NCBI GenBank assembly: GCA_023807065.1
Contig: JAJJLU010000437.1
Span: 1 to 45,676, forward strand
DNA: 45,676 nt
Source of the DNA: Isotricha intestinalis
Lineage: Eukaryota; Ciliophora; Litostomatea; Vestibuliferida; Isotrichidae
Reading direction: 5' to 3'
Shown here: one piece after another, positions 8,147 to 17,777 of the stretch
How positions within the stretch are numbered: the stretch's first letter is position 1
Layout: every line of letters starts with the position of its first letter
Translations under genes and position numbers: made by a program
The notes under the pieces: model-generated
Databases searched by the model: none
The model's input: the letters and a program-made list of their open reading frames with translations, nothing else
What the model was told of the DNA's origin: nothing

Positions 8147-10708
8147 TTATTTATTTGAATTTTTAAAAGGAGAATTAATATCAACTAAATTAACCCATAA
8201 ATTAATACAAGAAATATGAAAATCAAAACCAAAAACATTTTTATTTCCTTCATTATTAATATCATGAAGACATAATTTACAATAATTATTAATATTATCA
8301 TTAATTTCAATTTGTTGATTTTTTATTTTATCAAAATTATTTTTTTCAAATAAATAACCAAAATTTCCACTTTTACTTAATTTTAATAATAATTCATATA
8401 TTTTTTGAAATAACTTTTGATTAACTTTACACTTTTTATGATTAATATAATTTTTAGTTGATATAAATTTAGCATATAAAATTAATAAATTTAAATTTCC
8501 ATTTAAGAAATCATTTAATCTTTTATTTGATGATATTTTTTCTTTCGTTAATTCTACATTTCCAAAAGACCATAAACTATTTAAAAAAGGAATGTTTTTT
8601 TCTAATTCATGATTTAATTTTTCGAAAATTATTTCTAAATTTGAATAAAACATTAATTTTAATTCTTCATTTTCAAAATTTTTTTCTAAGAAGTCTTCAA
8701 TTGGATTTAAATTTTTTTTTTTTTCTTTTTTTGGTTTTTCTTCTTCTTCTTTTTCTTCTACAAAATCAAATTGATTTTCTTCTTCTAAAGCATTTGGATT
8801 TACTTCTTTTTTAAATTCATTTAAAAAATCCATTTGTGTGAAACCTAAAATTGAAGGTTTATTTTCTTTTTTTTCTTCTTCTTTTTTCTCTTCTTTTTTA
8901 TCTTCTTCTTCTTCTACATTTGTAAATTCAAAATCTTCATTTTCATTTTTATTTTCTTTATTAATATTTTCATTATTTTCTAAATTATTTACATTTTTTT
9001 CATTATCATTTATTTCATTTTTATTTTTTTCATTTATTTCTATTCCTTTATTTTCTATATTTATTGTTTTTGGTATTATTCTTTCATTATTTTCTTTTTT
9101 TTCATTTGTATTTTTTTCTTCTTCTTCTACTTCTTCAAAATCATCATTATCATCGAAATTATCTAATTTCTTTTCTTCAATTTTATTTTCTTTTTCTTTA
9201 TTAATATTAAAATCTAAACTCATATCAAATTCTTTTTTATTATTTATTTCATTATTAGAATTTATATTATTATTATTATTATTATTAATATTATCGTTTT
9301 TAATTTCAATGTTAAAAGCTCCCATAAAATCATCTAAAGATAAATTTTTAGGTTGAACTATTTCATGAGTTTTTTGAGATTTAATATTAATATTATTAAT
9401 AGGAAAATTATTTTCTATTTTCGAATTTACATTTGGTGAAATTGAATTTTTTGAATTTAAAAAATCAAAATTATTTATTTTATCATTTTTATCATTTGTT
9501 TTTATTTCTGATTTTATTGGTTCTGTAAATTCGAAGTTATTTAAATTATTATTTTTATTATCTACTTTTTTTTCAGTAGTTTCTTCTTCTATTGCTACAA
9601 ATTCATCATCACTTGGAACTTCATTATTATTTTTTAAATTATTATCATTTGAAGATGTTGGAATTTCATTTAAGTCATTAAAATGATCTGATATACCTTG
9701 AATATTAATATTTGTAGTTATATTTGAAAAAGAATTTCCTTTGTTCAAAGTGTTTAAATTCATATTCATATTAAAATTATTATTAATATTTATTGTATTA
9801 GAATTCATATTATTATTCATATTTTTATTATTATTAATCATATTATTATTATTCATATTCACATTAATATTGTTAATATTATTATTCATGTAATTATTAT
9901 TATTAATCATATTATTATTATTCATATTTTTAATATTATTCATCAAATTATTGTTATTCATATTCATATTCATATTAGTATTGTTAACATTGTTATTCAT
10001 ATTATTCATGTTATTGCTGTTATTAATCATATTATTATTAATATTTTGATTTAATTCATTATTCACTTTTTGTTCTTCATCTTTTTTATCCTGATCATAA
10101 TTTCCAAGTAATCCAAATAAATCATCTAGTTTTTTAGTTGGTTTAAATTCTTCTTGAACAAATTGAAAATCTTTATCATTATCCTCTTTAACTTCTTCTT
10201 TTTTCTTAATAGTAGTATTACTTTTCATAAAAGCATTAATAATATTAATTTTAGCTTGATCAATACTTTCTCCTTCTTTAATTTGTTTATTAGGATCTTC
10301 ATCAATAGCAACAAAATCATCATCTTTAAAATCGTCATTTTCAATTTTTTCAATATTATTATTTTGAATTTTTGGTTCTTGATAAATAAAAGAAACACCA
10401 TTAAAAGAAGGAATTAAATTACTATTATTTAATTTTATTACATTTTGTTCAGTTAATAATTGATTATTTTGTGCTAAAGTTATTAATCTACAAGCATAAA
10501 AAAATTCATCTTTATTTAAATCTTTCGCTTTTCTTTTACTTGATAAATCCCATATTATTTTTAGTATGTTTTTATCTAAGTTTGCTTTCATAAAAAGTTT
10601 AACTACATCTCCTCCATTAATATAATCTGAACCTAAATTTGAATTATTTGTTGCTAATAGAAAAGAATAAAATTGATTTTCTTTGTTTGAATAAATTATT
10701 GGGTTCAT
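8147..10708 (-). CDS. EH-domain, synergin-like clathrin/AP-1 adaptor
   Basis: The 853-residue protein begins with an EH domain (residues about 1-85; GSDYINGGDVVKLFMKANLD, then IIWDLSSKRKAKDLNKDEF), a fold that binds NPF-type peptides in endocytic and Golgi proteins. The long disordered middle is Asn/Met-rich and then Glu/Lys-rich and carries at least six acidic-aromatic motifs of one kind (DDDFVAIDE, DFQFVQEE, DDEFVAIEEE, NFEFTEP, EDFEFTNVEEE, NQFDFVEE), which resemble the Phe-based motifs by which accessory proteins bind adaptor ear domains. The C-terminal about 150 residues look folded and end in a Cys/His cluster (CKLCL, then FDFHISCINLWVNLVD). An N-terminal EH domain, repeated acidic-Phe motifs and a C-terminal CxxC/HxxC segment together resemble gamma-synergin. 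The family assignment is inference; the EH domain is the firm part. Confidence 0.7.
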   Translation of the reverse strand: MNPIIYSNKENQFYSFLLATNNSNLGSDYINGGDVVKLFMKANLDKNILKIIWDLSSKRKAKDLNKDEFFYACRLITLAQNNQLLTEQNVIKLNNSNLIPSFNGVSFIYQEPKIQNNNIEKIENDDFKDDDFVAIDEDPNKQIKEGESIDQAKINIINAFMKSNTTIKKKEEVKEDNDKDFQFVQEEFKPTKKLDDLFGLLGNYDQDKKDEEQKVNNELNQNINNNMINNSNNMNNMNNNVNNTNMNMNMNNNNLMNNIKNMNNNNMINNNNYMNNNINNINVNMNNNNMINNNKNMNNNMNSNTININNNFNMNMNLNTLNKGNSFSNITTNINIQGISDHFNDLNEIPTSSNDNNLKNNNEVPSDDEFVAIEEETTEKKVDNKNNNLNNFEFTEPIKSEIKTNDKNDKINNFDFLNSKNSISPNVNSKIENNFPINNINIKSQKTHEIVQPKNLSLDDFMGAFNIEIKNDNINNNNNNNINSNNEINNKKEFDMSLDFNINKEKENKIEEKKLDNFDDNDDFEEVEEEEKNTNEKKENNERIIPKTINIENKGIEINEKNKNEINDNEKNVNNLENNENINKENKNENEDFEFTNVEEEEDKKEEKKEEEKKENKPSILGFTQMDFLNEFKKEVNPNALEEENQFDFVEEKEEEEKPKKEKKKNLNPIEDFLEKNFENEELKLMFYSNLEIIFEKLNHELEKNIPFLNSLWSFGNVELTKEKISSNKRLNDFLNGNLNLLILYAKFISTKNYINHKKCKVNQKLFQKIYELLLKLSKSGNFGYLFEKNNFDKIKNQQIEINDNINNYCKLCLHDINNEGNKNVFGFDFHISCINLWVNLVDINSPFKNSNK
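9780..10060. repeat. AT-codon minisatellite coding Asn/Met tracts
   Basis: Within the EH-domain gene the DNA is a patchwork of ATT/CAT/AAT triplets coding strings such as NNNMINNN on the minus strand. A 33-base unit recurs exactly at 9827-9859 and 9896-9928. Repeats of this kind expand and contract by slippage in whole codons, so the linker length is probably variable between strains. Confidence 0.75.
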
Positions 10709-10785
10709 TGTTTTTGAATAGAAAAAAAAATTATTTTTTTATATTTTAAATAATTTTTATTTAAATATAATTTTCAAAAATAAAT
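10709..10785. promoter_or_regulatory. 77-base bidirectional promoter gap
   Basis: This is the whole space between the start codons of the EH-domain gene (minus) and the LRR-ankyrin gene (plus). It consists of A/T runs only. Promoters and both 5' leaders must fit here or reach into the coding regions. Confidence 0.4.
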
Positions 10786-13320
10786 ATGCTTGACATTAAT
10801 ATTGAAGATTATAAAATTTCTGAAAAAAAAATTGTTATTAATTCAAGGTCAATTAAACAAAAGGATTATTCTTATAATATTATTAAATGTTATCAAAATT
10901 TATCAGAAATAGAAATTTTTGAATGTAAAGGAATTGATACAATTAAAATTCATAAAACATTTTATCATAATTTATCTAATTTAATTCAAATTGATTTAAG
11001 TCAAAATAAATTATCGAAAGTATCAAAAAATTTTAAAATATTTAAAAATTTAGAAGTTTTAAAATTAGATGATAATCAAATAATATTTATTCCTTCTTTC
11101 ATAAGTGAATTTTTAAAATTGAAAGTTTTTACAATTTCAAATAATTATTTAACAACAATTCCTTCTTCAATTCAATATGTAACATCACTTCAAACTTTGA
11201 AATTTTCAAATAATAAAATAGTTAATTTACCAATTGAATTTGGTTTATTAAAATCTTTAGAAATATTACATATGGATGGTAATTACTTTACAGAAATTCC
11301 AACAACTTTATGTTACTTAAGACATTTAATTGAATTATCTTTTGAATGGTTAGAATTTATAAATTTGAATAAAAATTTAAAAGAAACAATGGGTAAAGAA
11401 TGGATTAATATAATAAGAGATTCTCTTCAAGAAATGATAAAATCTCAAATTTTATATTGTGATTTTGTTACTTTTATTGAAAAAATTTCAGCAAATATAA
11501 ACAAAAAAAAAAATAATAATAATAACATAAATAATAATATAAATAATAATAATGAAAAAGAATCATATCAAAATGTAAATACTTTACCAAATGATAATAC
11601 TCTTTCTTCAATTAAACCTTACATTAAGAATCCTTTGTCGAAATATTCTAAAATTTTTTTAGCAGTGGAAAATAATTATTATTCAGTAATAAAAAGTCTT
11701 TTATCAACATCAGAATTTAAAGAATATCTCCAAGTAAAAAATGAAGAAAATAAAACACCATTTTATATTGCAATTCACAATAAAAATGAGGATTTAATAG
11801 AATTATTTCTTTCAAAAATTTCATTATCAAAAATTCCTTTATCTCATATATATTTACATAAAGCAATAAGAGTTCGAAATCCAGATTTAGTGAAAAAATT
11901 AATAGATTTAGGAATAAATATAAATTTAACTGATGATCAAGGAAATGGTGTATTTCATATTTTATTTTCTTCTTTTACAAAACAATTAAGTAAATGTGCT
12001 TTAATAGGAAATTATTTAATTGAAAGAAATACTGCTTTAAATATATTTAATAATGATAATTGGGCTCCTATTCATATTGCAGCAAGAAAAGGAAGTAAAG
12101 AATGTCTTTTATGGATAATTGCTACAAATCAGAAATTAAGAAAAGAAGGAAGAGAAGAATTTGATTTAAATTTAAAAGGATTAAATAATTGGACTCCTCT
12201 TCATTTAACTATTAATTCTTTTAGAATGGAAGAAACTTTAATTTTATTACATAATAAATGTGATGTTTTTGCTAGAAATTGTGATTGTAAAACACCTAAA
12301 AAAGTTAGTGTTGGAAATTATGTTTTTTCAAAATTATTAACTAATTATGAAAATCATATTTATGAAGCTGAATATAAGAATTTAGAAGAGGATAAAATGT
12401 TTATAAGATGTTATACTAATGTTGATGATGATGAATATAATAATAATAATCATTGTTTAAATAATAATAAAACTAAAACTGGTAATTATTTTAAAGAAAA
12501 TAATCAATTATATGAAAATAATAATAGTAATATTAATGATTATAATAATATTTTTCAAAAAAATTCTTTGTTAAAGAAAAATTTTTTAAATAATCCTTTA
12601 AATAATAAAGATAATAAAAATAATAATAAGCATTTAAGTAAAACTCCTACTAATATATCAAATTTTTTAAATATTAAAAAAATAAATAATATTAAAAATC
12701 CTTTAAAAGACTCTTTATCAAATAATCAAATAATAAATTCCCAAAACTTAGGAAAAATATTTAATAATAATCAAAGTGAAATTTCAAATGAAACTGAAAA
12801 TATTAATTTTCAAAGAGATATTTTATTAAATAGTGATTCTTCTGCTTTTGAAAAATATGAATCTTTTATGAATATAAAACTTTCAAATGAAGATTTAAGA
12901 ATTTTTTTAAAAAATATTCTTGATGATTTAGATTTAGAAAGTGATATTAATTTAAATATTTTATGTGATATTTGTAATTTTGCTATTAGTAATTTTATGA
13001 TTGATTTAATTCCTATTTTAAAACAAATTTCAGAAAGTACTTTAATTAAAAAAAGTAAATATTTTATCAAAAAAGAAATTGATAATACTATTATTATTTT
13101 AGGTAAAATCAAATCAAATATTAATTTAGAAAAATATCAAACTACTTTAATTAATCAAAAAAAAATTCAAAATTTAAATAAAAATAAATTAAAAGAAGGA
13201 ATTAAAAGTGATGATTTTAATCAAGATATGTTTTATAATAATAATGAAAGTAATGATGAAGAAATAGAATATAATGATGATGATGAAGATTTTAATTTTG
13301 GTGAATTTCCAAAAAAATAA
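10786..13320 (+). CDS. Leucine-rich repeat plus ankyrin repeat protein
   Basis: The 844-residue protein has about five leucine-rich repeats at residues 65-190 (for example LEVLKLDDNQIIFIPSFI, LQTLKFSNNKIVNLPIEF, LEILHMDGNYFTEIP), of the LxxLxLxxNxIxxIP type. After an Asn-rich linker come ankyrin repeats at about 285-530 (TPFYIAIHNKNEDLIELFL; LHKAIRVRNPDLVKKLIDLG; WAPIHIAARKGSKECLLWII; WTPLHLTINSFRMEETLILL). An Asn/Lys-rich disordered region, a helical stretch (about 690-770) and an acidic end (NDDDEDFNFGEFPKK) follow. Both repeat types are protein-binding scaffolds; no enzyme domain is seen, so it is probably a cytosolic scaffold. The LRR-ankyrin fusion without a Roc or kinase domain is less common. 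The function is unknown. Confidence 0.8.
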   Translation: MLDINIEDYKISEKKIVINSRSIKQKDYSYNIIKCYQNLSEIEIFECKGIDTIKIHKTFYHNLSNLIQIDLSQNKLSKVSKNFKIFKNLEVLKLDDNQIIFIPSFISEFLKLKVFTISNNYLTTIPSSIQYVTSLQTLKFSNNKIVNLPIEFGLLKSLEILHMDGNYFTEIPTTLCYLRHLIELSFEWLEFINLNKNLKETMGKEWINIIRDSLQEMIKSQILYCDFVTFIEKISANINKKKNNNNNINNNINNNNEKESYQNVNTLPNDNTLSSIKPYIKNPLSKYSKIFLAVENNYYSVIKSLLSTSEFKEYLQVKNEENKTPFYIAIHNKNEDLIELFLSKISLSKIPLSHIYLHKAIRVRNPDLVKKLIDLGININLTDDQGNGVFHILFSSFTKQLSKCALIGNYLIERNTALNIFNNDNWAPIHIAARKGSKECLLWIIATNQKLRKEGREEFDLNLKGLNNWTPLHLTINSFRMEETLILLHNKCDVFARNCDCKTPKKVSVGNYVFSKLLTNYENHIYEAEYKNLEEDKMFIRCYTNVDDDEYNNNNHCLNNNKTKTGNYFKENNQLYENNNSNINDYNNIFQKNSLLKKNFLNNPLNNKDNKNNNKHLSKTPTNISNFLNIKKINNIKNPLKDSLSNNQIINSQNLGKIFNNNQSEISNETENINFQRDILLNSDSSAFEKYESFMNIKLSNEDLRIFLKNILDDLDLESDINLNILCDICNFAISNFMIDLIPILKQISESTLIKKSKYFIKKEIDNTIIILGKIKSNINLEKYQTTLINQKKIQNLNKNKLKEGIKSDDFNQDMFYNNNESNDEEIEYNDDDEDFNFGEFPKK

Positions 13321-13671
13321 AAAAAAATATATATATAAAATATATTCTATGTTAAATGTTTTTTAATAATACTTAATAAATATATTATAATTAATTTTAA
13401 CATTATTATTTAATTTACTTTCTTCATCATCAGTTTCTCTCTTTTAAGAATACATATAATAATCCTCTTTGATTATATGTGCTTTTCTTATTTTAATATA
13501 TTTTATAATCTTCTAAAATAAAAAATTCAAATTTAAATATTAAATAAGAAAAAAAAAATGTAAATATTATATTTTTAAATAAATTTATTACACTCAAAAG
13601 TAAATATTTTTCTTATTTAATACTAAGAAAATAAGAAAGTTAAATATTTAAACAATATTTTTAAAAAAATC
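13321..13671. other. Convergent intergenic region with a hairpin
   Basis: This is the space between the 3' ends of the LRR-ankyrin gene (plus) and the hydrogenase gene (minus). It is AT-rich and holds no reading frame. A perfect 9-base inverted repeat, ACATATAAT (13452-13460) and ATTATATGT (13472-13480), encloses an 11-base loop that includes CCTC and sits beside a slightly less AT-rich patch (13430-13485). It may act in 3'-end formation of either gene or be a small RNA; nothing decides between them. Confidence 0.4.
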
Positions 13672-15189
13672 TTATTTTTTCTTCTCTTTTTTATCATCTT
13701 TCTTAGAACGATCATTAAAATGAGTATGTAAAATTTCATGAGCTTTATGTCCATTAGGTTCTCCAATAAATCTATCATAATTATCATTAAGTTGTTTATT
13801 ATTATGTGATTGACGAGCCTTAGATTTTTCATCAATTTCATAAGTAGAATCTAATCTTTGTTCAACAGCTTTTTTATTTTTAGCTTTTGGTGCTCCTCCT
13901 CCATTAACGCATCCACCAGGACAAGCCATAACTTCAACGAAGACGACACCTTTTAATCTTGGATCACCTTTTTTAATTTTAGCAATAAGTTTTTGTGCAT
14001 TGAGAATACCTTGAGCTACTGCAATTTTAACATGCTTTCCTTCAATATCTAATTCTCCAATTTTAATTCCATCTAATCCTCTTGCATCTTCAAATTCTAT
14101 TGGATTTAATTCTTTTCCTGTTATTATGTGGTATGCAGTTCTAACTGCTGCTTCCATAACTCCTCCTGTAGCACAAAAGATTGCTCCTCCTCCTGATGCT
14201 TCTGAATATGGTTCATCAAAGTTACTTTCAGGTAAATCTTTATAGTTTATTCCTGCTTCTTTAATCCATCTTGCTAATTCACGTGTGGAGATTACTTTAT
14301 CAACTATTTTATCTCCATTTTCCATTACTAATTGAGGTCTTTCAATTTCATCTTTTTTAGCAATACAAGGCATAATACCTACATGATAAATTTGATTAAT
14401 ATTGACTTTCATCATTTGTGAAAATTCTTCTTTAACGACAGGAGCAAGCATTGACATAGGAGATCTACAAGAAGATAAATGAGGAATGAGTTCTGGAGCA
14501 CTTTGTTCAACATAATTAACCCAAGCAGGGCAACAACTAGTAAACATTGGAAGAGGTGCAGTACCTTTTGTAAGTCTACTAACTAATTCAGTAGCTTCTT
14601 CAACGATTGTCATATCAGCACCATAATTAGTATCGAAAACATATTTAAATCCTAATTGTTTGAGAGCAGTAACTAATTTTCCAGTTGAAATAGTACCTTC
14701 AGGTAATCCCATAGCTTCTGATATTGCAATACGTACAGCAGGAGCAACTTGACATGTTGTGATTTTATCACCTGGATTTTTTAATACTGCTTCAACTTCC
14801 TTTATTTGATCTTTCTCCATTATTGCTCCTGGTTTACAAACTAAAGTACATTGACCACATTTTACACAATCTGTCTCACTAAATGGTTTTCCATCAACTG
14901 CTGTGATTACTTTCTTTTTACCTTCTCCAGGAACTGCTCTGATGATGTTCATTCCTGCTACTGTTTTACATGCACGAACACATGCTTGACATGATATGCA
15001 TTTTGAACGATCGAATACTAAGGAATTTGTAGTGTCGTCATATGCTGGAGATAAGGGAACTTTTTTTGCTGGTTTTGCTCCTTTAGCTGGTTTTCCACCT
15101 TTTCCTTCTTTTAAATTCTTCCCTCCTTTCTTTTTCTCTGCTGCTACCACTAAGGTAAAAAGAAGAATTTTTAGAATTAAAGGATTCAT
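13672..15189 (-). CDS. [FeFe]-hydrogenase with secretory-like leader
   Basis: The 505-residue enzyme makes or oxidises H2. Two ferredoxin-type [4Fe-4S] sites come first (C64-x2-C67-x2-C70-x3-C74; C108-x2-C111-x2-C114-x3-C118). All three H-cluster signatures follow intact: TSCCPAW (217-223), MPCIAKKDE (273-281) and EVMACPGGC (419-427). The small-subunit-type segment at the C-terminus is fused on (ARQSHNNKQLNDNYDRF...HEILHTH). It lacks the longer NuoG-like N-terminus of bacterial CpI and has no NuoE/NuoF fusion as in Nyctotherus; the architecture resembles short protist enzymes. The first 17 residues (MNPLILKILLFTLVVAA) form a hydrophobic core like the signal peptides of neighbouring genes, followed by a Lys/Gly-rich linker (18-43). 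No Arg-rich amphipathic presequence is seen, so location (hydrogenosome or secretory lumen) is open. Maturases are not in the window. Confidence 0.95.
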   Translation of the reverse strand: MNPLILKILLFTLVVAAEKKKGGKNLKEGKGGKPAKGAKPAKKVPLSPAYDDTTNSLVFDRSKCISCQACVRACKTVAGMNIIRAVPGEGKKKVITAVDGKPFSETDCVKCGQCTLVCKPGAIMEKDQIKEVEAVLKNPGDKITTCQVAPAVRIAISEAMGLPEGTISTGKLVTALKQLGFKYVFDTNYGADMTIVEEATELVSRLTKGTAPLPMFTSCCPAWVNYVEQSAPELIPHLSSCRSPMSMLAPVVKEEFSQMMKVNINQIYHVGIMPCIAKKDEIERPQLVMENGDKIVDKVISTRELARWIKEAGINYKDLPESNFDEPYSEASGGGAIFCATGGVMEAAVRTAYHIITGKELNPIEFEDARGLDGIKIGELDIEGKHVKIAVAQGILNAQKLIAKIKKGDPRLKGVVFVEVMACPGGCVNGGGAPKAKNKKAVEQRLDSTYEIDEKSKARQSHNNKQLNDNYDRFIGEPNGHKAHEILHTHFNDRSKKDDKKEKKK

Positions 15190-15497
15190 TTTATATAATT
15201 AATCATTAAATTATTATTAATATATTTTGATTTTTTATTTTTCAAAGTATTTTTTAATTTTATTTTATCTTATTTGGATTTTAAGAGTTTCTATTAAATA
15301 ATTTATATATAATATAATCATGAAATAATGACTTTTATTTATTATTTAGAACTACTGTAATAAAATATTGAATAAAATAATTAAATGAAGTATATTTTAA
15401 AACTTAAATAAACCTTAATTTTTTATTAAATGGATTAAATTTACCAAAAACCTTAAGTCTTTAAATATTTAAAAATAAAAATAATAATAATCCTTTT
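15190..15497. other. Upstream region of the hydrogenase gene
   Basis: These 308 bases separate the hydrogenase start from the end of the next minus-strand gene. They hold the presumed hydrogenase promoter and the 3' region of the aspartic-protease-like gene. I see only A/T runs, no reading frame, RNA gene or distinct motif. Confidence 0.4.
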
Positions 15498-16844
15498 TTA
15501 GAACATTTCTTGATAAATAAAATCATCTTCAAGTTCATTCTTTCTTTTTTGTCTTTTCTTTTCACCTTTACATTTCAATCCTCCTTTAACACTAAAAATA
15601 ATAGCAAAAGCAAAAATAACAGCTAAAAATCCAATAATTCCAAATTTATAGAGTAAATCATTAATATTTTTTCCATTATTTACCATAGCTTGTTTAACAG
15701 TATTTTTATAAATACCAATAACATTAGCTTTTCTATCTAAAGTGACTTGATATTTTTTAAAGAAAGGAAGTCCAAAATTCCAAACTTTCAAAAAGTTTTC
15801 ATCAAAAGTAACTAAATAAAGTAATTTATCATTACAAGGAACAAATAAATCATCTGGAGTTAAAGTAAAAGTAAAATCACTTTGTTTAACATAGAAATTA
15901 AGATTTGGCATATTATTTAAATTTAATTTACTTTTATCATTAACACAATAATAATAAATATTAAAATGATTGGTGACTTGATGACAAAGACCATCATTAA
16001 TAGCTTTTTCGAAAAATTTTTCATAAACTAATTTATGGAAAGAAGTAGTTCCTCCAATATAACCCATTTCAAAATTAAAAGTAGCAAATTTTTTATTTTC
16101 ATTTTCGAAACTTTGATCACCGAATTTAACATCATCAACATTAATAACCCAACTATCAGGGAAATTATTAGATAATTTTAATTTCATTAAATTATTTTTA
16201 TCAAAACCACTTTGTCCATATTCATGTGGATAAGCACCAATGACAAAATCTCCATTATCACCATTAGTGAATTTAAAAGTAGTAACAGGAGAATTAACGA
16301 CTTTTTTCTTGACTAATTGATCAATTAAATTAACATCTTTAATTTTAGTATCATAATAATCTTCACTGAATCTTGCATTACCAAGAACACCAACACCATT
16401 ATGAATATTACCTTTAATTTTATTAGATAACATAAAATTAATTTGAGGAACATCTTTACCATTAATATTGAAAGTATCATTAGATTTTTTACCAACTGAA
16501 TATAATTCATATGGAGAACTATATAAGTCATGTCCTTTTTTATCAGCTCCATAAGTTGATGATTTATCAAAAGAATATTTTTGATCTTTTGAATCAACTT
16601 TCACTTTTTGTCCTAATAAAACAGTTGAATATTCTTCAGATTTTAATAATAGTTTTACTGATTGAAGAGGAGATCCTACTTTTATTTCTACTGTTGCTTC
16701 ATTTTCATCTATGTAATTGTATGGAAATGATGCATCTGGTTCTGGGATCTGATTACGAGTAAAGGGAAGAGTTAATGTTGCTGGAGAATCTCCTTTCATT
16801 GTACTTAGGAATGAGAGGAGGATTAAAAAAGTTATTGGTTTCAT
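15498..16844 (-). CDS. Membrane-anchored aspartic-protease-fold pseudoenzyme
   Basis: The 448-residue protein starts with a signal peptide (MKPITFLILLSFLSTMKG). The pepsin-like fold is suggested by ATVEIKVGSPLQSVKLLL (first lobe), GVGVLGNARF, FGLPFFKKYQVTLDRKANVIGIYK (C-terminal strands), family landmarks in the right order. Both catalytic motifs are lost: where DTGS should follow the GSPxQ strand there is LKSEEYS, and the second-lobe DTGT position reads FEMGYIGG. It should therefore be inactive as a protease. Near the C-terminus a transmembrane helix (about 396-420) leads to a cytosolic tail with a basic stretch and EDDFIYQEMF, where YQEM fits the Yxx-hydrophobic sorting signal read by adaptor complexes. 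A peptide-binding surface or sorting receptor in the endosomal system is plausible. It is tandem with the hydrogenase gene. Confidence 0.75.
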   Translation of the reverse strand: MKPITFLILLSFLSTMKGDSPATLTLPFTRNQIPEPDASFPYNYIDENEATVEIKVGSPLQSVKLLLKSEEYSTVLLGQKVKVDSKDQKYSFDKSSTYGADKKGHDLYSSPYELYSVGKKSNDTFNINGKDVPQINFMLSNKIKGNIHNGVGVLGNARFSEDYYDTKIKDVNLIDQLVKKKVVNSPVTTFKFTNGDNGDFVIGAYPHEYGQSGFDKNNLMKLKLSNNFPDSWVINVDDVKFGDQSFENENKKFATFNFEMGYIGGTTSFHKLVYEKFFEKAINDGLCHQVTNHFNIYYYCVNDKSKLNLNNMPNLNFYVKQSDFTFTLTPDDLFVPCNDKLLYLVTFDENFLKVWNFGLPFFKKYQVTLDRKANVIGIYKNTVKQAMVNNGKNINDLLYKFGIIGFLAVIFAFAIIFSVKGGLKCKGEKKRQKRKNELEDDFIYQEMF

Positions 16845-17474
16845 TTTTATATATATTTAATTATTAATTTTTAATGATATAGGATTTTTTTCATATTGTT
16901 TTTTATATTTAATTTTTTTGAAATATTATTTTCCATTTTTATATTTGTATTTGAGTTTTAATATTGTTTTTTTTATTTGTTTTAAAGGTAGTATTTAATT
17001 TACATTTTTTTTTTTGTAATAAATAATTTAATTTTTGGATTGCTAAAAATAAATATTTTAAATTTTTTATAATCTTCAAAAAAATTAATTATTGAAGTTG
17101 AAATGGAAAAAACATATAATAATTAATTAAAAAATTGGTAATATTCAATAAAACAAAAACATTCAAAAACTATTCTCAAAGAATTAATTAATATATCTTT
17201 ATTATTTAATTTTATAAATCAATGTTTTTATTCTTCCATTAATTGAATTTGAAATAAATTTTTTTAGTCTTTTATACTGACATATAAAATTAATAAATAA
17301 TAATAAATTAAATTTTTAAATTTCTATTTTATATTTTTATTAATAATTCATATAATAATATTATTTATTCCCAGAAGAAAAAATATTTATTTATTTATCT
17401 AATTTATTTATTTTTTTTTAATTTTCCTCTTTAAGTGATTTATTTCAGAATTTTTAAATTAAAAATATAAAATA
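16845..17474. promoter_or_regulatory. 630-base divergent intergenic region
   Basis: This is the longest clean gap in the middle of the window, between divergent starts of the aspartic-protease-like gene and the EF-hand gene. I find only A/T runs and short broken frames, no RNA gene. It presumably holds both promoters; its length compared with other gaps may point to more regulation. Confidence 0.4.
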
Positions 17475-17777
17475 ATGGACATAAAAACAAATGATGAATT
17501 ACTTAAAAAATCCCTTTTTAATGATTTTACTTTTTTACCTATGGTTAATTTTTATTTTAATTCTGCAGATATTGATGGAAGTGGTTTTATCGAAAAAACA
17601 GAAATAAATAATTTTTTAACTAAATTTTCAAAAGAACAAAAATTAGACCCTCCAACTGAAAAAGACATTGAACAAACTTTAAATGAATTAGATAAAAATA
17701 AAGATGGAAAATTATGTAAAGAAGAATTCCAAGTTTTAGTTAAGCAAATAGTTAAAGAAATGGTAGGATTTAAATAA
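17475..17777 (+). CDS. Two-EF-hand calcium-binding protein
   Basis: The 100-residue protein has two canonical EF-hand loops, DIDGSGFIEKTE (D32-E43) and DKNKDGKLCKEE (D73-E84). Both have acidic or polar ligands at loop positions 1, 3, 5 and 12 and the glycine at position 6, so both should bind Ca2+. The size equals one calmodulin lobe plus short extensions, so it acts as a single pair, perhaps as a dimer or as a small calcium sensor. No leader or myristoylation site is seen. It is 139 bases upstream of a secreted protein gene on the same strand. The specific family name is not decidable. Confidence 0.9.
   Translation: MDIKTNDELLKKSLFNDFTFLPMVNFYFNSADIDGSGFIEKTEINNFLTKFSKEQKLDPPTEKDIEQTLNELDKNKDGKLCKEEFQVLVKQIVKEMVGFK

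Noticed and set aside
8527..9356. Long plus-strand frames over the EH-domain gene
   Set aside because: They are Ser/Phe/Leu-only translations opposite Glu/Lys/Asn codons, shadows of the real minus-strand gene.
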